A stretch of DNA of 64,000 nt from Vicia villosa (GCF_029867415.1 NW_026706166.1:62001-126000), one strand, 5' to 3'. Positions 25,832-38,045 are shown, counted from the first letter of the stretch. Notes: generated from the sequence alone by a model not told the origin. Program-made: numbers and translations.

Positions 25832-26470
25832 ATGCTCAATGTTTCAGCAAGGGATCAAAACACATCAATTCTCAATGAACCTTCTCAACCAAATGTTCAA
25901 ACAACAACGACAACAACTGAGGTTTGTGATCACTTTAACATTATTCTTGATAGTGACTCAAAAATTGTTGCATGCAAGTACAACCATCAATTGTACATGT
26001 GTAACTCTAAGAAACACAAAACATCAAACTTAAAGAGCCAAATGAAAACATGTCCCAGGTATCCATTGAACGTGTCTACTGACCCTACCCAAACAGTCTT
26101 AACATTTTTAATAACTGGGGGAAGTGGGTTGGTTACATTAAGTTATAGATTTAATCCCATATCTTGCCGAAAGGGATTAGCTTATTATGTCATTTTGGAT
26201 GAGAAACCAGTCATTACAGTTGAAGGGGATGGTTTAAGTACTTTTGTAAGTAAATGCAACCCCAGTTTTCTATACCGTCAAGGAGACTCATAGCTAGGGA
26301 CTATTTTAAGATATATCTTGATGAGAAGTGAGGTTGAGAGCACTTTTTAAGTCTGATTGTAGTAGGGTGGCAACTACAACAGATTGTTGGACGTCTGTCC
26401 CGAATCTAAATTATTTGACCCTCACTGCCCATTTCATCGATAAGGATTGGCATTATACAAAAGTATAATA
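25832..26470 (+). pseudogene. hAT transposase pseudogene (BED-finger, RICESLEEPER-like)
   Basis: The first 153 codons (25832-26293) carry a BED-type zinc finger: VCDHFNI, then a weakened Cys pair region, SKKHKTSNLKSQMKTCPRYP. This is followed by the linker FNPISCRKGLAYYVILDEKP and VEGDGLSTFVSKCNPSF typical of plant hAT transposases. After the TAG at 26291 the frame resumes with DYFKIYLDEK and, after shifts, RVATTTDCWTSVPNLNYLTL and AHFIDKDWHYTK, the start of the RNase H-like catalytic core. The remainder, including the dimerisation domain, is missing where the next element begins. A splice-acceptor-like TTTCAG at 25842 suggests that the ancestral exon began just after it. Non-functional. Confidence 0.82.
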
Positions 26471-26504
26471 AGCTTTACGTTTATCCTAAACTATCGGGGT
26501 AAAA

Positions 26505-29077
26505 CTGTTGGCAAGATGCATGTATGGAGATTTGATTCCTTGAAGATTTGTTTCAAGCATGAAATATATGAAGATTTTTTCTCAATATTGGATGTAAAAA
26601 CATTGAAGGAAACATTATTTTCCTGATTTTATGCAGAAGATTCTGTAGATTTAGTACAACACTTCAGATTTGAACTGCTGCATTTTTTTAGTCCAAGCCC
26701 TGGCTTTCTCTGGCTATAAAATGAAAGTCTCTAAACCTAAGAAGAGCACGAGCCGCATATGTAACAGTGTCAATTATTAGGGCTTCGTCTGTTCATTGTT
26801 TATTATGAGCCACTCTTGTATCATTTGATGCTAGGGCGAGATTTTCAGTTGAGTTATAATTGTGAATCACTCATAAGCTTTTAAGTAGTAGTTGATTATA
26901 TTCATTGGAGTGTGTCTCCTCTTTGATTGTTGTTGTTATTTATCACATGTTGTGTGATTAAAGGAAAATGAGATGGGTCTCATATCTAGGAGTGTCTTAG
27001 ATAGAAATAGCATGGCTAGTGATTAGGTGCGAAGTTTGTAAAACCCGAGGTTGTTTATAACTTCAAATCAATACTATTATAGTGGATTTCCTTTCTAGCT
27101 TGAATGCCTCAAGATGTAGGTGACGTTACACCGAACTAGGTTAACAATTGACATATGTTATTTACTCCATGCAATTTACTTTACATTATCAATTGTTACT
27201 TATGTTGTTACGATGTCTTGACATTGCATTCGATATCTTGGTGTCTTGACATTGTATACGACATATGTTCTTTAACATTGTGCCAGAATTTCAATTGGCA
27301 TCAGAGGAGGTACTTTGTTCTGTTTCAGATGAGCTCCAGGGTAGATATTTTCTGTTACTATGGGAGCAGAATAAAGAGGTTGAAGAAAATACTGATGCAG
27401 GTGGTCATACTCATGTGGAGACAACTGACAATAATGGCCACTGATGTGTCATTCTATTCTCTTTGTGTTGTTGTTTATAATCACTTGTGAACCATGTGTG
27501 CTTTTTTGGTCTGTAAGATGATCTGCTACATCTTATATTTTATGCTCCTAATGTATGTTTTTCCTGTTTTTGTCAATTTTTTGGTCAAAAAAGGGGGAGT
27601 AAGTTTAGTACTACTGCAGTACTACTTAGGGGGGGTAGTAGTTTTTGATCTTGATCTGGTGTTTATGAGGAGCATGATGTTTATGATTGTGAGATGAACA
27701 GGTGTTTAAGGGGAGTACTTTTTGCTTCTGATCTATTATGGGGAGCATGTTTTTTTCTTTTCTAGCCTGATGATGCCATGATTGTTTAGTGCTAGTTTTT
27801 GTGCTTGGTGTATGGTTGCATGTGGTCATGCCTGATGTCTTGATATCCTGACTGTGAATTTTTTTCTCTGAAGAAGGTTCTATTTTGTTTGTGAAGGGTT
27901 ATTTCTCTCTGAAGTTGTGCTTTGAAAGGTTGGGATTTATCCCTTTATGTCGTGTATGCGTCTGTTATGAACTGATACAATTTCATTTTCTTTTGTGCAT
28001 TTTTAAGATGTTCTTTAGAGGTAATGTTAGAAATTTGTCCTTTTTGTTCTTGGATGTTTGTGCTATTATTTGGTATTTGCAAGTTGGTTTATGCAAAGCT
28101 TGTTTTAGACAAAATTTGTCAAATCGGGAGATTGTTAAGGATTTGGTTTGGTTGGCTGCATTTTGTTAAAACAAGTTGTTCAACAAGATTTTGGAAAATA
28201 TGACTTGACATGCTTGTACAACATTGCGGCGTGTTGTAGTTTTATTTTCAGGTAAGATCTATTTTAGATTCTCAGAAGATTTGTTTTGCTTTTACTGGTA
28301 TCTTAGATGCGTGTATGGAGATTTGATTCCCTGAAGATTTTTTTCAAGCATGAGATATATGAAGATTTTGTTTCTCAAGATTGGATGTCAAAATATTTAA
28401 GGAAACATTATTTTCCTAATTTTATGCAGAATATTTTATGCAATAGTTCAGATTGGATCTTCTATGTTTTTTAGCCCAAGCCCAAACGCTTCTCTGGCTA
28501 TAAAAAGGAAGTCTCCAAACCTAAAAAGAGCACGAGCCACATATGTAAAAGTGTCAATTATTAGGGCTTCATCTATTCACTGTTTATTGTGAGTCACTCT
28601 TGTATCGTTTGATGTTAGGGCTGGACTATTAGTTGAGTTGTAATTGTGAATCACTCATAAGCTTTTAAGCAATAGTTGATTTTGTTTATTGGATTGTGTC
28701 TCATCTTTGATTGTCATTGTTGTTTATCACATGTTATGTGATTTAAGGGAAGTGAGAGAGGTCTCATATCTAGGAGTGTCTTAGATAGAAATAACACTAG
28801 TAGTGATTAGGTGCAAAGTTTGTAAAACCTGATGTTGTTTAGAACTTCAAACTAATACTATTATAGTGGATTTCCTTCCTGGCTTGGATGCCCCCAGATG
28901 TAGCTGACGTTGCACCGAACTGAGTTAACAATTGACATGTGTTATTTACTCTCTACCATTTACTTTACACAATCAATTGTTATTTCTGTTGTTATGATGT
29001 CTTCACGTTACATTCGACATCTTGGTATCCTGACATCGTATACAACATGTGTTCTTTCATGTTATGCTAGAATTTCA
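26505..29077 (+). mobile_element. Internally deleted Copia element (SIRE/Maximus-like)
   Basis: Two related long LTRs flank only 839 bp. The left LTR (26505-27293) lacks its first ~170 bp; the right LTR (28133-29077, 945 bp) starts TGTTAAGGATTTGG and ends GCTAGAATTTCA. Immediately after the left LTR is the primer-binding site TTGGCATCAGAGG (27296-27308), close to the initiator-Met type. The interior holds CAAAAAAGGGGGAG (27586-27599) as seen downstream of pol in this lineage, and AATCGGGAGAT abuts the right LTR as a decayed polypurine tract. No gag or pol remains, so the element is non-autonomous. Confidence 0.82.
28133..29077 (+). repeat. 3' LTR of deleted Copia element
   Basis: 945-bp LTR, homologous to 26505-27293 over its last ~770 bp (shared words GGAGATTTGATTCC, CTCATATCTAGGAGTGTC, ATAGTGGATTTCCTT). 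Confidence 0.82.
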
Positions 29078-29271
29078 GGATTTTTTCATAGAAGTACATG
29101 GCTATATACTTTTAAAAACATATAGAAGTTGTATAGAACAGGACGAGAGTAGTCAAAAAGCCATAAAAGAAATTTCTACTCTATTTAATAGGTTGGAGAA
29201 AAATTCTAATTGATTAGATTGGCGCAAACTTAAGGTTTAAGAAAAGTTGATTGCACCCGAATTCTATAAAA

Positions 29272-29371
<100 letters not shown>

Positions 29372-29560
29372 TATTTTTCCTTATTGGAAACTTATATACG
29401 ATTGATTTTCAAAGTTAACCAATTAGAAAAAGCTTCAATCGATTAGATAACAACTTTTTTACTTAAATGCTATTTCCTTTTTTGGGGAACCTCAAGCCTA
29501 TAAATAAAGGCTCCCTTTCTTATTTCAAAACATCCAGAACAAGAATTTGTGTATTGACAC

Positions 29561-32500
29561 TGTAATACCCCAAAATTTGCCCACCTTTTTTGAAAGTATC
29601 TTGGCTCAAGCAGTCTCCTCAGATACCTATAATCATCAGATGTTCAAGGCTACACAAGAATTGAGCATGATCACATTTCTCCTAAGCAATATGTCCTCAT
29701 CTAGAATTTGACTTCTTCTCAAGGAAATAAGGTTTCTAATACCTCAAGTGGATATCATGGCCTATTATAAGGATCCTCACATCAACTTTCAAGCCCCGAT
29801 TCACAATATTGCTCAGTTAATTGTCTAGAAAGCCAACAGTCGACTATGCTAGGTCAAAAGTCAACTATGGTCAAATCACTGTCAAAACTCCTGATTTTTG
29901 GTCAACATCAATATCTTGAAATAATATTCATCATTTGATCAAGGGTTGATTATGATTCATCAAGGAAAGCTCGAAAATCAACAAAAGTCCAAGATACTAA
30001 ATTAGGACTTTAAGGAGAAAGTCAACTGAACTTTGACTGATCATATCTCCCACATGGTCCATCAAAAATTTCCCAACCAAAGCTCATTCTCAAGGAAATT
30101 AAATTCTCTACAACTTTTATATTGGGCCCATGGTCAAGAAATGCTTCAGCATAAGAGATATGAGCCAAAACATTACAGGTCCCTTTAAAGGTTCACAAAA
30201 AGCTGATTTTCTCCAGGGCCAATATCATCAAGATAAAATCTCCAAATGCAAAAAAGCTTCCAAAGTGGCTTGTATAGGACATCTGGGGCTTTCCATAAAG
30301 TACAAGAACACTTCCATCTGATAAAAATTGAGAGAGTTATGATTATTATAAGTTGGCTAAAATTCAAAGAAAATGCATAAAGCCACAATTGAGAAAGTTT
30401 GAGTTTTTTAGCAATGGGCCCATACTTCATTGTTGACCACGAAAATGCATCTTCATAAGAGGCCCATGGATCAATTTTCATTTATTTTATAGTTTTATTC
30501 TATTTATTTTTGAATTTATTAATTTAAATTCAATTTTAAAAGAAATAAAATCACGACTTAATGGTAAAGAGATCATATGTTTAATTCCCAAATATTTAAA
30601 GACCCCACATGTGTGCAAAAATCGTGTGAAACCATAAAAGGAATCATTAAATTTTGGAAGGTTTTCAAAAAATGTTTTGGAAAGAAATCATGACATTTCC
30701 ACACTTTGATGACAATGATTCATTCCATATCTTTTCCCCTAATTCATCCTTCCATATATACGCTTATGCAGACCAAAAGAAGAGAAGAAAAAGGACTGGC
30801 CGTGAATACTCTCTAAAAGGTTCCAAGTTTCACCAAACCAGAATTTACAAATTCTCAAAGAAACAAAGACTTTCAATCCAAAACCACGATCGTATTTCTC
30901 TCCTTGAGGTAATTCTAAGTAAGTATGGACTGATATATCTTGCTTACATCACATAAATACCATGCTACGTTTCATTCATATTAATTCAAAAATGGTGATA
31001 ATCGTTTTCCATTGCCTAATGCGTTTCCATGAGTTTTGTTATTTCTAATGTTCTTATGACTGTGTTTAGGGTGGAATAGATCCATGGTTTTGAAGCTTTG
31101 GTGTGAGAAACTCGATACACCATGGCTAGGGTTTATCACGGCCAAGCCTCGAAACCACGTGTTATGATCCGTTTCAGACCATAACGACCCCATATTTGGA
31201 TTTAGGGGACGATTTTAGGTGGACTTGGGTGGTTTGTTTTCCCTCATGCATCGTTTTTGTTAAGCTTTGATTTGTTGCAGGAAACCCCAAGTAAATTCGC
31301 AGGTAAATCCCTGGCAGATTTCGCAGGTGAATCCGCAGGGATGAAGGAAGAAGACGATGACGTGGACGGAGACTCTTTGATCGCGTGCGTGCTGATCATT
31401 CATTGGGCAGTCAACCAATTCCGCCTCTCTCCCCCCTTTTCATTGGTTCAAGCGAGAATCGTCCCCCCCCCCCACGTTTGACTGCACAAAATTTTAATAC
31501 CCTTTTTACCATTTATTTATTTCCATGCGTTTTGTTTACAGCTGACGATAATGGTTCAATTGGCAGAGGACAAGGGTCAACTATCTCACAGACTTTGGTT
31601 CAATCCATGCATGAGACGTTGCTTTTTATCTTTTTTTAATCTTCAATTAACCAATTAACAATAATAATAAGAAAACCACCAAAAAGTAACATTTTATTTT
31701 TATTTTTTAGGATTTAGAATTTGAATTAATTGATTTAATCATTTATCTCTTTTTAATTTCTAGGTTTTTTATTTTTATTTTTAACTAGTTTCAATATTAG
31801 TTTAATTAAGGATTTAATTTATCTTAGTCATTAATTAATTAATAAAATTAGGTTATTTAATTAGTATGATTTAGTTTAGTAAATAATTTAAGCTTTTAGG
31901 ACTTAGTCAATAAAAACTTTTTAATTATTAATTTAATTTAGTTATTTAGTTTAATGATTAGATTTAAGTTTTCATAAAAAAAAATAAAAAATAAAAACCT
32001 GTTTAAATAAATTTAGAATTAGGTTTAAGTTATGTTTAATTTTAAAAATAAAAAAAATCATTTTACTTTCTCCCGATTTCTTCTCTCATCTCGAAATCCC
32101 TTGTATGACGCGTGTTTGTTTATTTTATTGCTGTTATTTGGGTATTAGAATGTATATGGGTCAAATGTAAATATTATAGTGAACCTCTTTACGTTTCTGC
32201 ACCTTTAAAGTCCTGTATTTTAATTATTATACTGTCTAGATGTATGCTTAAACTAGGACATGTATGGAAAGCTCGAATTGAACGATAGATCACATAAAAA
32301 AATACAAGATAAACATAATCGAATACAACACACTTGCACGCACTCACCCTTAGGGTATACCCCTCTTGGTTGCCTTCGATTATAAGGTCGTGTCCCTCGA
32401 AATGTAGAGGTACCCATTAGCAAAGGTCCCTCAATACAAAATCGTCATTAAGTCCCTCGATGACCCTCAATTGTTGCCTACGAAAAAGTGACGATCGTCC

Positions 32501-32990
32501 CTTCGAAATTGCTAAAGGTACCTCTGCCTGTTGCCTTCAACGACCATACGATGACCCTTCGATGACCCGTACGTCCAATATAAACAAGGATTTCCTACTT
32601 CTATATAGTATGGATAATCCTAGGAACTTAAAAAAGTATAGAAAAAGACCAACTACTAGGGTAGTACTCTTAGATTGCTTGCTCAAATATAAAACTATTT
32701 TCACACTCCTTTAAAAAAAAAGGCTACGCTTTAAGCTAAAGTCCTTTTATTCAAAAAGCTCTTTTCAAACAAATAAAAACAAACATGAGCTAAGCAAACT
32801 AAGAGCCCGTAGATAACTACGGATGAAAAGGGTGCTTACACCTTCCCTTTTCATAACCTACCCCCCGAGCCCGTTTTCTTTTTAAAATGTCTTTTTCTGT
32901 ACTTTTTACCTTTCCTAAAATTGGACAAAATAAAAGTCGGTGGCGACTCATGCTTAACCGCGACATTTAAAGTCAGTTCACCGAGTTACA
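29561..32990 (+). mobile_element. Ogre-like (Tat lineage) gypsy solo LTR, 3.4 kb
   Basis: Starts TGTAATACCCCAAAATTTGC and ends CACCGAGTTACA, with a perfect 5-bp target duplication GACAC at 29556-29560 and 32991-32995. No coding region is attached. Near its 3' end are GGTGGCGACTCATGC and a run of 'cctcgatgaccctcaattg'-type words typical of Fabeae Ogre LTRs (family knowledge). Short frames inside, such as 30654-30956 and 31257-31481, have no homology. Orientation follows the TGTAAT-start convention. Confidence 0.78.
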
Positions 32991-33243
32991 GACACACACA
33001 CTCTCTCTCTCTAAGTTTCATTTTAACTTTGTCATCACTAGTTCTTATAGCCAAATGCTTTTGTAAGGAAAGTATCATTTGTGAGTGAGGTCAACATTGT
33101 AATTTGTGAAAGGGTAGAATTGTAAAAATTCACCAAGGTAGCTATGTTTATAAACCTTGGTTGAATATTGTGCAAATAGGGATTATATATGTGGTTCTAA
33201 GTTAAACCCGTTAAAAGCATACTGTTAGGGATTGTGTGATCAG

Positions 33244-33248
<5 letters not shown>

Positions 33249-33286
<38 letters not shown>
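33249..33286. repeat. (TA)n microsatellite
   Basis: About 19 TA units, within the second piece of the old Copia LTR. Confidence 0.95.
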
Positions 33287-33288
<2 letters not shown>

Positions 33289-33569
33289 TTAAAGATTATC
33301 TACTTTTGATAATCTTCCCTTGGTTCTTGATTGGTTGAAGATTATCCGATAATAAAAATCTACCTAGGTTTGAGATTAGCCCGATTAAAATCTTAGAGGT
33401 AATTTTGTTATCTTGTTAAACCAAAATTGAGCTCATATATTTTGGAACTCGAAGACTAACCGTTACAAGGTTCGCATTTGTGGAAAGAAGACTAACCGCT
33501 TCAATCTAAAGTTGGGAAGAAAGCTTGGTAACTTCACTTTCAACAAGTTATTAGAGAAAAGATGCAAAC

Positions 33570-34060
33570 TGTGAGATATTGGATCGAACTCTAGTATTGT
33601 CGAAGGGTAGCTTCTTGGTTCGACAGTTCGACAGAGTTAAGCATGAAGTCGAAGGATTGATCACATGCTGGTGTCGAAGTGTGCATGCTGTAGTCGAAGA
33701 TGGGTCTGGCATGCAGATGTCGAAGATGCTAGGGTTGTTAGCATGTTAAATTAGGTTTTAGTGTTTAAACCCTAATTTGTTAAGTTAGCTTGTTTATTAA
33801 GTTGGCTTGTGTAATGGGCCTTGCTGAAAAAGCCCATTAGTTAGTATGTTAGGTTTTATTATAAATAGCATACTAGTCTCTCATCATTGCTAAGCTGCAA
33901 ATCCTAATTTAGGGTGAGAGAGGTTATTTGTTATTCTTGTAAACTTGTAATCTTGTTTTAAGAGAAAGTGAAAGAATAGCAGTTATAACCAATTCGTGTG
34001 TTCTTATTCTCTTCCCTAATTCCCTATTATACTTTGTTATTGGTATCGTTTTTCACAACA
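33570..34060 (+). repeat. 5' LTR of intact Copia element
   Basis: 491 bp; repeated GTCGAAG words in the first 170 bp, TATA-like TTATTATAAATAGC at 33858, and AGAGAAAGTGAAAGAAT near its 3' part. One mismatch to 38088-38578. Confidence 0.97.
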
Positions 34061-34062
34061 AA

Positions 34063-34080
34063 TTGGTGCGGTGAGCGTGG
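34063..34080 (+). other. Candidate primer-binding site
   Basis: TTGGTGCGGTGAGCG begins two bases after the 5' LTR. It differs from the common initiator-Met site TGGTATCAGAGC; the priming tRNA is not identified. Confidence 0.5.
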
Positions 34081-34085
34081 AGAAG

Positions 34086-37000
34086 ATGCCTTCAACAAAG
34101 TATGAGATTGAAAAGTTCACCGGAGTGAATGATTTCGGTCTGTGGCGCTTGAAGATGAAAGCCCTACTGGTTCAGCAGGGTTGTTTGGAAGCGTTGAAGG
34201 GAGAGGCAGCCATGAATGCAGAATTGACGGCAGCGGAGAAGACGAATATGATCGAGAAAGCACACAGCGCAATTTTGTTGAGCCTTGGTGATAAGGTTCT
34301 CCGGCAGGTATCAAAGGAGACGACGGCATCAGGGTTATGGGTGAAACTTGAAAGTTTGTATATGACCAAATCGCTGGTAAATCGACTCTACCTGAAGCAA
34401 GCTTTGTATTCATTCAAGATGATTGAAGACAAAGTATTGGCTGAGCAGTTGGATATGTTCAACAAGCTGATTCTTGATCTTGAAAATATTGATGTGAAGA
34501 TCGATGATGAAGATCAAGCGCTGTTACTATTGTGTTATTTGCCTCGATCACATGCTCACTTCAAAGAAACTCTCTTGTATGGAAGGGAGTCCCTGACGTT
34601 TGAAGAAGTTCAATCAGCCTTGTACTCTAAGGACTTGAATGAACGAAAGGAGCATAAACCTTCGACTGTTGGTGAAGGTTTGGCCGTTAAAGGAAAACTC
34701 TTACGAAAGAATGGTAAGTTCAACAAGAAGGGCAAAAGCCAGTCGAAGTCTTACAGTGGCGAAGCATCTGGCATTCGATGCTATCATTGTAAGAAGGAGG
34801 GTCACACAAGAAAGGTGTGCCCTGAACGCCTGAAAGATCATGGAGGTAAGGATAATGGCAATGCAGCCATTGTTCAAGATGATTTTGAATCATCTGATGT
34901 TCTTGTAGTTTCAAGCAGTGACTCGAGAAGAGAGTGGATTATGGATTCAGGATGCACTTGGCACATGACTCCAAACAAAGACCTGTTCGAGGAATTATGT
35001 GATCAAGATGGTGGATCAGTATTGCTGGGAAACAACAAGGCTTGCAAGATTGCAGGTATTGGATCTGTTAGATTCAAGCTCCATGATGAGTCAATAAGGT
35101 TGTTGACTGAAGTCAGGTATGTTCCTGATTTGAAGAGAAATCTGCTTTCTCTTGGTGAATTCGACAAGAAAGGATATGTTTTCCAAGGAGAGAAAAGTAT
35201 CCTAAGAGTCATGAAGGGTTCGAAGGAAGTCTTGAGAGGCGTGAAGAAACAAGGCTTGTATACCCTTGAGGCTGAAGTTGTAAGTGGTTCGACAAATGTT
35301 GCATCCACGAAACCTTTGTCGAAAACAGAAATCTGGCACATGAGATTGGGCCATGTCAGTGAAAGGGGTCTGGTCGAATTAGGGAAACAAAATCTGCTTG
35401 GTGGAGACAAAGTCGAAAAGCTGAAGTTTTGTGAACCCTGTGTACTTGGAAAATCTTGCAGAGTGAAGTTCAACAAAGGCAAACAAAGGACACATGGATC
35501 CCTTGATTACATCCATGCTGATCTTTGGGGGCCTGCAAGGTGTCCATCACATTCAGGAGCAAGGTATTTTCTATCCATAGTAGAGGATTATTCCAGAAAA
35601 TTATGGGTATTCATCCAGAAGACTAAGGATGAAACTTTTGAGAATTTCAAAAGTTGGAAGACTCTGGTTGAAAATCAGACTGGCAGAAAGGTCAAGAGGT
35701 TGAGAACCGACAATGGCCTTGAATTTTGCAATGAGGCATTCGACAGTTTTTGTGCTGCCTCTGGTATTGCAAGGCATAGAACTACTGCAGGTACTCCACA
35801 GCAAAATGGTTTGGCTGAAAGGTTTAATCGAACTATTTTGGAGAGAGTCAGATGCATGTTGACTAGTGCGGGGTTAACAAAGGTGTTCTGGGCTGAGGCT
35901 GTTTCGACAGCAACATATCTGATAAACAGATGTCCTTCGACAGCGTTAGATATGAAGACACCTGAAGAAGTTTGGTCGGGACATCCACCAGATCTCGACA
36001 AACTGAGAGTATTTGGCTGCGTAGCCTATGCTCACATTAGGCAAGACAAGGTCGAACCTAGAGCTCTGAAATGCATGTTCATGGGATACCCTGAAGGAGT
36101 CAAAGCTTATAGGCTATGGTGCCTAGAGCCAGGTCACAGGAGGTGTATCACCAGTCGAGATGTAGTTTTCAATGAAGCTGAAATGGCTTTTAAGAAAACT
36201 GATGATGTTGGTCGAAGTACAGAAACATCTGACGAAGAGCTGGAACAGGTAGAGATTCCTGTTGAGGTGGAGCATGTTGATGCTGAATTGCATATCCCAG
36301 ATGAAGTCGAAGAAGAAGCAGAAGATGCTGAAGTTGAGGAAACTGACGATGACTACCTATTGTCGAGAGATAGGTCGAGAAGAGTCATCAAGCCACCTCA
36401 AAGACTTGGATATGCAGATCTTATAGCTTATGCCTTAATCTCTGCAAGTGAGGTTCTAGACAAAGAACCTAGAGACTATAAGGAAGTTATGAGGAGTCGA
36501 AATAAGACTGAATGGCTGAAGGCCATGGATGATGAGATGAAATCTCTTCATGATAATCATACTTGGGAACTGATCAAGAAACCTGATGGGGCAAGGTTAG
36601 TCAGCTGTAAATGGATTTTCAAAGTTATGGAAGGAATTGAAGGAGTGACGTCGAAAAGATACAAGGCAAGGTTAGTTGCAAGGGGCTTCACTCAGAAAGA
36701 AGGTGTCGACTTCAATGATGTGTTTTCTCCTGTTGTGAAGCATAGGTCCATTCGAATGTTGCTTGCCATGGTGGCACAGTTCGATCTTGAACTAGAACAG
36801 ATGGATGTGAAGACTGCGTTCTTGTATGGTGATCTAGATGAAACGATCCTGATGAGGCAACCTGAAGGGTATGTCGAAAAGGGGAAGGAAGATTATGTGT
36901 GCAAGTTAAAGAGATCTTTGTATGGGCTGAAACAATCTCCTCGACAGTGGAATAGGAGATTCGACAAGTTCATGGCACGCATAAGTTTCATTAGAAGTCA

Positions 37001-38045
37001 GTTCGACCACTGCGTTTACTTCAGATTTCGACCTGGTAATTCATTTGTTATTTTGTTGCTTTATGTGGATGATATTCTCATAGCAAGCAACAGTGTCGAA
37101 GATGTGATGAGGGTGAAGGCTGAACTCAATAAGGAGTTCGATATGAAGGATCTGGGAGCTGCTTCCAGGATTCTTGGAATTGACATTCGAAGAGATAGAA
37201 AAAAGTCGAAGTTATGCCTATCTCAAGAGGCATATCTACGGAAGATTCTTGAAAAGTTTGGTATGTCGAATTCGAAGCCAGTTGTGACTCCAACAAACCC
37301 TCAATTCAAGCTGAGTATTGATCAGTGTCCCAGTACTGATGTCGAAAGAGCCTATATGAATAGCATCCCATATGCTAATATAGTCGGTTCTTTGATGTAT
37401 GCTATGGTCTGTACTAGACCCGACATAGCATACGCAGTAAGTCTTGTAAGCAGGTACATGGCGAATCCTGGAAAGGCTCACTGGCAAGCATTGAAGTGGA
37501 TTTTAAGGTACATAAATGGGTCTCTGAATAGAGTCCTAATTTATGGTGGAGCCTTGGGTGAAGATAGTAAAGCAGTAATAGAAGGATATGTCGACTCTGA
37601 TTATGCAGGTTGTATGGATTCCAGAAAATCTATTTCTGGATATGTTTTCACTATGTTTGGCACTGCAATTAGTTGGAAAGCAACACTTCAGAAGGTTGTT
37701 GCTCTATCAACCACTGAAGCGGAGTATATTGCCCTAACTGAAGCTGTGAAAGAAGCATTGTGGCTTGAAGGTTTTGCGAAGGAGCTGAAACTTCAAGGTC
37801 GAGGTATCACTGTTAAATGTGATAGTCAAAGTGCAATACACCTGTCGAAGAATTCAGCCTATCATGAGCGAACTAAGCACATTGATGTGAGGCTGCATTT
37901 CGTCAGAGGAGTAATCGAGCGTGGAGAAGTCCAAGTGCTGAAGGTTTCGACTGAAGACAATGCTGCTGATATGATCACCAAGACATTGCCGAGTTGCAAG
38001 TTTTTCCACTGTATGCAGTTGATAAAGCTGCATGAAGAAAGCTAG
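34086..38045 (+). CDS. Copia gag-pol polyprotein, intact (1319 aa)
   Basis: Encodes all enzymes for Copia retrotransposition. The first ATG of the open frame is at 34086 and the TAG at 38043. In order: gag (UBN2-type, residues ~1-200); CCHC knuckle CYHCKKEGHTRKVC (232-245); aspartic protease WIMDSGCTWHM (Asp ~287); integrase zinc region WHMRLGH (~417) with CEPC; integrase core with Asp479 (HADLWGP), Asp542 (RTDNGLEF) and Glu578 (GLAERFNRT), that is DD35E spacing; reverse transcriptase with MDVKTAFLYGDL (~906) and YVDD (993-996); RNase H with YVDSDYAGCMDSRKS (~1168) and STTEAEYIAL (~1209). The best match by memory is tobacco Tnt1-94 and relatives. No stop, frameshift or lost catalytic residue was seen. 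TCGA tetranucleotides are unusually frequent. Confidence 0.97.
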   Translation: MPSTKYEIEKFTGVNDFGLWRLKMKALLVQQGCLEALKGEAAMNAELTAAEKTNMIEKAHSAILLSLGDKVLRQVSKETTASGLWVKLESLYMTKSLVNRLYLKQALYSFKMIEDKVLAEQLDMFNKLILDLENIDVKIDDEDQALLLLCYLPRSHAHFKETLLYGRESLTFEEVQSALYSKDLNERKEHKPSTVGEGLAVKGKLLRKNGKFNKKGKSQSKSYSGEASGIRCYHCKKEGHTRKVCPERLKDHGGKDNGNAAIVQDDFESSDVLVVSSSDSRREWIMDSGCTWHMTPNKDLFEELCDQDGGSVLLGNNKACKIAGIGSVRFKLHDESIRLLTEVRYVPDLKRNLLSLGEFDKKGYVFQGEKSILRVMKGSKEVLRGVKKQGLYTLEAEVVSGSTNVASTKPLSKTEIWHMRLGHVSERGLVELGKQNLLGGDKVEKLKFCEPCVLGKSCRVKFNKGKQRTHGSLDYIHADLWGPARCPSHSGARYFLSIVEDYSRKLWVFIQKTKDETFENFKSWKTLVENQTGRKVKRLRTDNGLEFCNEAFDSFCAASGIARHRTTAGTPQQNGLAERFNRTILERVRCMLTSAGLTKVFWAEAVSTATYLINRCPSTALDMKTPEEVWSGHPPDLDKLRVFGCVAYAHIRQDKVEPRALKCMFMGYPEGVKAYRLWCLEPGHRRCITSRDVVFNEAEMAFKKTDDVGRSTETSDEELEQVEIPVEVEHVDAELHIPDEVEEEAEDAEVEETDDDYLLSRDRSRRVIKPPQRLGYADLIAYALISASEVLDKEPRDYKEVMRSRNKTEWLKAMDDEMKSLHDNHTWELIKKPDGARLVSCKWIFKVMEGIEGVTSKRYKARLVARGFTQKEGVDFNDVFSPVVKHRSIRMLLAMVAQFDLELEQMDVKTAFLYGDLDETILMRQPEGYVEKGKEDYVCKLKRSLYGLKQSPRQWNRRFDKFMARISFIRSQFDHCVYFRFRPGNSFVILLLYVDDILIASNSVEDVMRVKAELNKEFDMKDLGAASRILGIDIRRDRKKSKLCLSQEAYLRKILEKFGMSNSKPVVTPTNPQFKLSIDQCPSTDVERAYMNSIPYANIVGSLMYAMVCTRPDIAYAVSLVSRYMANPGKAHWQALKWILRYINGSLNRVLIYGGALGEDSKAVIEGYVDSDYAGCMDSRKSISGYVFTMFGTAISWKATLQKVVALSTTEAEYIALTEAVKEALWLEGFAKELKLQGRGITVKCDSQSAIHLSKNSAYHERTKHIDVRLHFVRGVIERGEVQVLKVSTEDNAADMITKTLPSCKFFHCMQLIKLHEES

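Noticed and set aside
27155..28169. Several + ORFs of 67-111 codons
   Set aside because: They lie across the LTR and interior of the deleted Copia element and show no protein homology.
30654..31639. ORFs of 70-100 codons on both strands
   Set aside because: Inside the Ogre-like solo LTR; no conserved domain.
34117..36001. Reverse ORFs of 64-159 codons
   Set aside because: Antisense shadows of the Copia polyprotein.
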